A stretch of 64,000 bases of DNA, taken from positions 27,120 through 91,119 of the forward strand of contig JSYX01000061.1 of the NCBI GenBank assembly GCA_000787465.1. The letters are read 5' to 3'. Shown here piece after piece: positions 59,080 through 64,000 of the stretch. The stretch comes from Thermomucor indicae-seudaticae (taxonomy: Eukaryota; Mucoromycota; Mucoromycetes; Mucorales; Lichtheimiaceae). Positions within the stretch are counted from its first letter, which is position 1, and the number at the start of each line of letters is the position of its first letter. The position numbers and the translations under genes were made by a program. The notes under the pieces are model-generated. The model was not told the origin of the DNA and ran no database searches. It saw only the letters and a list, made by a program, of their open reading frames with translations.

Positions 59080-60473
59080 ATGAAAATCAATCCACGCGTC
59101 TTCTTTGACATTGACATTGACGGAAAACGAAGTATGATCCTTGGGCTGCTTTAGGCTTTGACCATAATATGTCCACTAATTCTAATCTCTGACTAGTCGG
59201 CAGAGTGATCTTTGAGCTCTTTGCTGATGAAGTACCGAAAACGGCTGAAAACTTTCGTGCCCTATGCACAGGTACGGTGACTTTATTCTCCTTTCTTGCA
59301 ATGAGACCATACTTAATGGCATCAACTATCAGGTGAAAAGGGGTTGGGTAAAGTGAGCAACATGCCGTTACATTATCGTGGATCTATCTTTCATAGGCAA
59401 GATCAAAAGGAGGTGAGGAGTTACGAACACTCACTCATGGTCTCCCGATTTAGAGTCATCAAAGGTTTCATGATCCAAGGCGGTGACTTTACTCGACGTA
59501 ATGGATCTGGTGGGGAGAGCATTTACGGTGCGACATTTCCTGATGAATCCTTTGCACGAAAGCACTCAACCCATGGTTTGCTCAGCATGGCCAACCGCGG
59601 ACCGAACACGCAGTCCTCTCAGTTCTTTATTACGACGCGACCTGCACCACATCTGGACGGCAAACACGTCGTCTTTGGCAGAGTGGTGTCAGGGTATGAA
59701 GTAGTAAAAGTTGTAGAAAACGAACCTGTCGATGAACGCGACCGACCACTGCGGACAGTCATGATTGCTAATTGCGGTGAACTCGTGCTGAAACTTCCTC
59801 CGGGTGTCAAGCGTGAGTTTTGCCCTAATTGTTTGAGAAGAAAGAGCTAGGTATAACTGATGTGGTGGATTAGTGAAGCAAAAGTCAGACAAACACTCGA
59901 GATCACCGTCAGATGCTTCGTCTGTAAGTAGTCGATCTCGGTCACCTTCCGTGTCTTCCGAAAGTGATGAAGAGGAAGAAAGGAAACGCAAAAAGAAAAA
60001 GAGCAAAAAGAAGAGTAAAAAGAAGGATAAAAAGAAGAAGAAAAAACGATCCAGTCGACGTAGTCCAAGCGTATCATCCGTGGAAAGTGATGAGCGCAGT
60101 CCGTCACCAGCAAAGTCTGATCGGCGGCCTGTAAGTCGGTCGCCTTCTCCATCACCTCGCCGTGCTTCAGAGGAACGTGATCGTCACAATGACCGGAAGC
60201 GATCACGAAGTAGAAGCCCTTCGCCTGGCAATGAGACGCGCTCCAGGCTTTCGGGAGACTTCTACCGGCCAAAGTATAGTCGAGGGGATGAGTATGTACC
60301 GGAGTGGCAAAAGAAACGCCGATTTGACGATGAACCGGGAGTGACATTCAAGGGAAGAGGTAGAAAGGTAAATAAGTGGATTCTACTATAACATGTTGCT
60401 TTCTCTCTTTATCTAATGTGAAAATGCTTAGAAATATCGACCTCAGACTGGTAGTGGTATGCGTGGTTGGTGA
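59080..60473 (+). CDS. Cyclophilin with C-terminal RS/KKK domain (PPIG/CypRS type)
   Basis: Peptidyl-prolyl isomerase linked to splicing and RNA polymerase II. Six exons: 59080-59131, 59197-59271, 59333-59396, 59454-59812, 59874-60367, 60432-60473; 1086 nt, 361 aa. The cyclophilin domain (about 5-180) has '[20 protein letters not shown]', '[16 protein letters not shown]' with the catalytic Arg, '[20 protein letters not shown]' and '[11 protein letters not shown]'. A Cys-free linker leads to Ser/Arg repeats, a long Lys run around 235-255, and '[20 protein letters not shown]'. The third intron begins GC and is 57 nt without stop, so retention would add 19 residues beside the active-site Arg. 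The last 13 residues come from a separate exon. Confidence 0.92.
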
Positions 60474-60522
60474 TTATGAAAAAAAAAGAAGCTTATGAAT
60501 AAAAGAATGCAATTTTGTTTAA

Positions 60523-61243
60523 TTATACACCTCCCTTCTTGACATTAAAGAAGTTTCTAACGACAAAAACTTGAAGGACAGCCATGACAATAATGGCAGC
60601 ACTCTCGAGCAGAGCAAACCAAAAGATTCTACTTTCTGTTGATTGGACTGTGCTTGCATTTCGGTTTTCGCGAGTTCGAAAGTACTTTTGAGTACGGGCA
60701 ATGTTGGTAAGTGAGCCAGAGAGACGGAAGAGTGATTCCTCCATGGCACTCAGAGTTTCCGGAGGTTGGGAGCTGGAGCCTTCACGCTGATAGCTGGGTC
60801 GAACTTCGTGTTCGACTGTGATTTCAAAATCAACAAGTTTTTCGGCAAAAGTTGACATGTCGTTTGAAAAGCAGAATGCATATTCACCAACGTGGTTGGC
60901 GGTAAATACGTAGTCGCCCTGTCGTTCGCGTTGACCATCCAGTATTATCTTTTCACGGGGATCCTGAACCGTAAAGTCGATATCAAACGAGCCGCCCGAT
61001 TGTACCTGCAAAGAATATGCAGGGTTACTTTACTTGTTCCTCGAAAATGGGGAGAGGGGACAATCTTACAGCAAAGTAAAAGCCGATTTTCTTGCCTGGT
61101 GTATCAGGCCATAGGTAAAAGCAAGCCTTTTCGTTTGCAGCGACATTGTAGGTCAATGCCGTTGCATCGGCATGTGTTATAGAGACAAGCAGACAAGAAA
61201 TCAATAAAAGGAGTCCAGCAATGAGTCGTGGATGATGTGCCAT
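60523..61243 (-). CDS. p24 / TMED family ER-Golgi cargo receptor
   Basis: Type I membrane protein of COPI/COPII vesicles. Two exons, 61243-61070 and 61005-60523, give 657 nt and 218 aa. Signal peptide 1-26 ('LIAGLLLLISCLLVSITHAD'). GOLD domain about 28-125 with 'ANEKACFYLWPD', 'GGSFDIDFTVQDPREKII' and 'TANHVGEYAFCFSNDMSTF' with its two Cys. Coiled-coil about 135-185, then one transmembrane helix 'ALLESAAIIVMAVLQVFVVR' and a short tail FFNVKKGGV; FF and a KK motif fit coat binding. Subclass (Erp1/gamma-type) is uncertain. It is divergent from the uridine kinase gene with 112 bp between starts. Confidence 0.94.
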
Positions 61244-61355
61244 CAGGTATCAAAGGGCGTGCGGGTTCGGTTCGCGTGCTCCGCTTTGATTGGGCTTTTT
61301 GTGGGACTCTGAAATTCGGGCCTCCTTTTCTTTTTCTGTTCGTTGCCACTCTGAC

Positions 61356-63839
<2,484 letters not shown>

Positions 63840-64000
63840 AAGCAAGGCATATCTTCAACATTTGCATCTTAAACATAACAATACCAGTCGCACGTATCAT
63901 TATGCATCGAGTCTTCTAAATTATACAAAATCGCATTTCTGTCACACAGCCATTTGACAATAAGGAGTTATCACAAGCTACTGTATTTTGAAGGAAGGTT

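Noticed and set aside
59397..59453. Continuous cyclophilin exon 59344-59850
   Set aside because: The frame is open, but it would insert 19 non-conserved residues inside the invariant F-H-R-V-I-K-G-F motif; a GC-AG intron fits better, with retention kept as a possibility.

Overview
This is a fungal nuclear window. Genes are dense and unclustered, introns are short (about 50-150 nt, GT-AG with occasional GC-AG), intergenic DNA is AT-rich, and all readable products are conserved eukaryotic housekeeping or membrane proteins. The very high intron density, the fungal amino-acid permeases, the MPC1, VMA21 and p24 forms, and the protein similarities I recognise suggest an early-diverging (Mucoromycota-type) fungus. 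That placement is inference; I cannot name a genus.

Layout. 0-5.5 kb: a left-truncated PC-esterase/SGNH-like gene and a 21-exon amino-acid permease. 5.5-12.6 kb: gene-poor, AT-rich DNA with degenerate repeats, a tRNA-like SINE-type element and inverted repeats. 12.6-29.6 kb: GRP94 (-), a 117-aa orphan (-), DCN1 (+), an Atos-family protein (+), SEC24 (+) and the 15-exon nucleolar gene URB2 (-). 29.6-31.8 kb: no intact gene but coding-like relics. 31.8-37.4 kb: nitrilase (+), spermidine synthase (+), VAM7-like PX-SNARE (-) and TBP (+). 37.4-39.6 kb: spacer with a minisatellite. 39.7-63.8 kb: a second permease (+), CDC42 (+), a PP2A-family phosphatase (-), TRAPPC2L (+), MPC1 (-), an orphan (+), a mitochondrial-type CDF transporter (-), a steroid-5-alpha-reductase-like protein (+), a five-repeat Myb protein (-), an F-box/LRR protein with a CaaX end (+), a Sec4/Rab8 GTPase (-), a small ORF (-), a MATE transporter (+), VMA21 (-), an RS-domain cyclophilin (+), a p24 cargo receptor (-) and a bifunctional uridine kinase/UPRTase (+).

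Themes. Many products serve the secretory and endolysosomal system: ER chaperone GRP94, COPII SEC24, p24, TRAPPC2L, Sec4/Rab8, VAM7 and VMA21. Others serve transport and small-molecule metabolism (two permeases, MATE, CDF, MPC1, nitrilase, spermidine synthase, uridine salvage). There is no operon-like logic; neighbours are mostly divergent or convergent pairs with 50-350 bp spacers.

The most unusual signal is in gene structure. Splice-resolved models require or strongly favour microexons of 3, 4, 7, 8, 11, 11 and 12 nt in four genes (permease 1, permease 2, MPC1, uridine kinase), four GC-AG introns, and a stop-free 57-nt intron inside the cyclophilin domain. Exon coordinates were derived by hand from splice signals, reading phase and family conservation. 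Every multi-exon model listed closes in frame except the last junction of the CDF gene.
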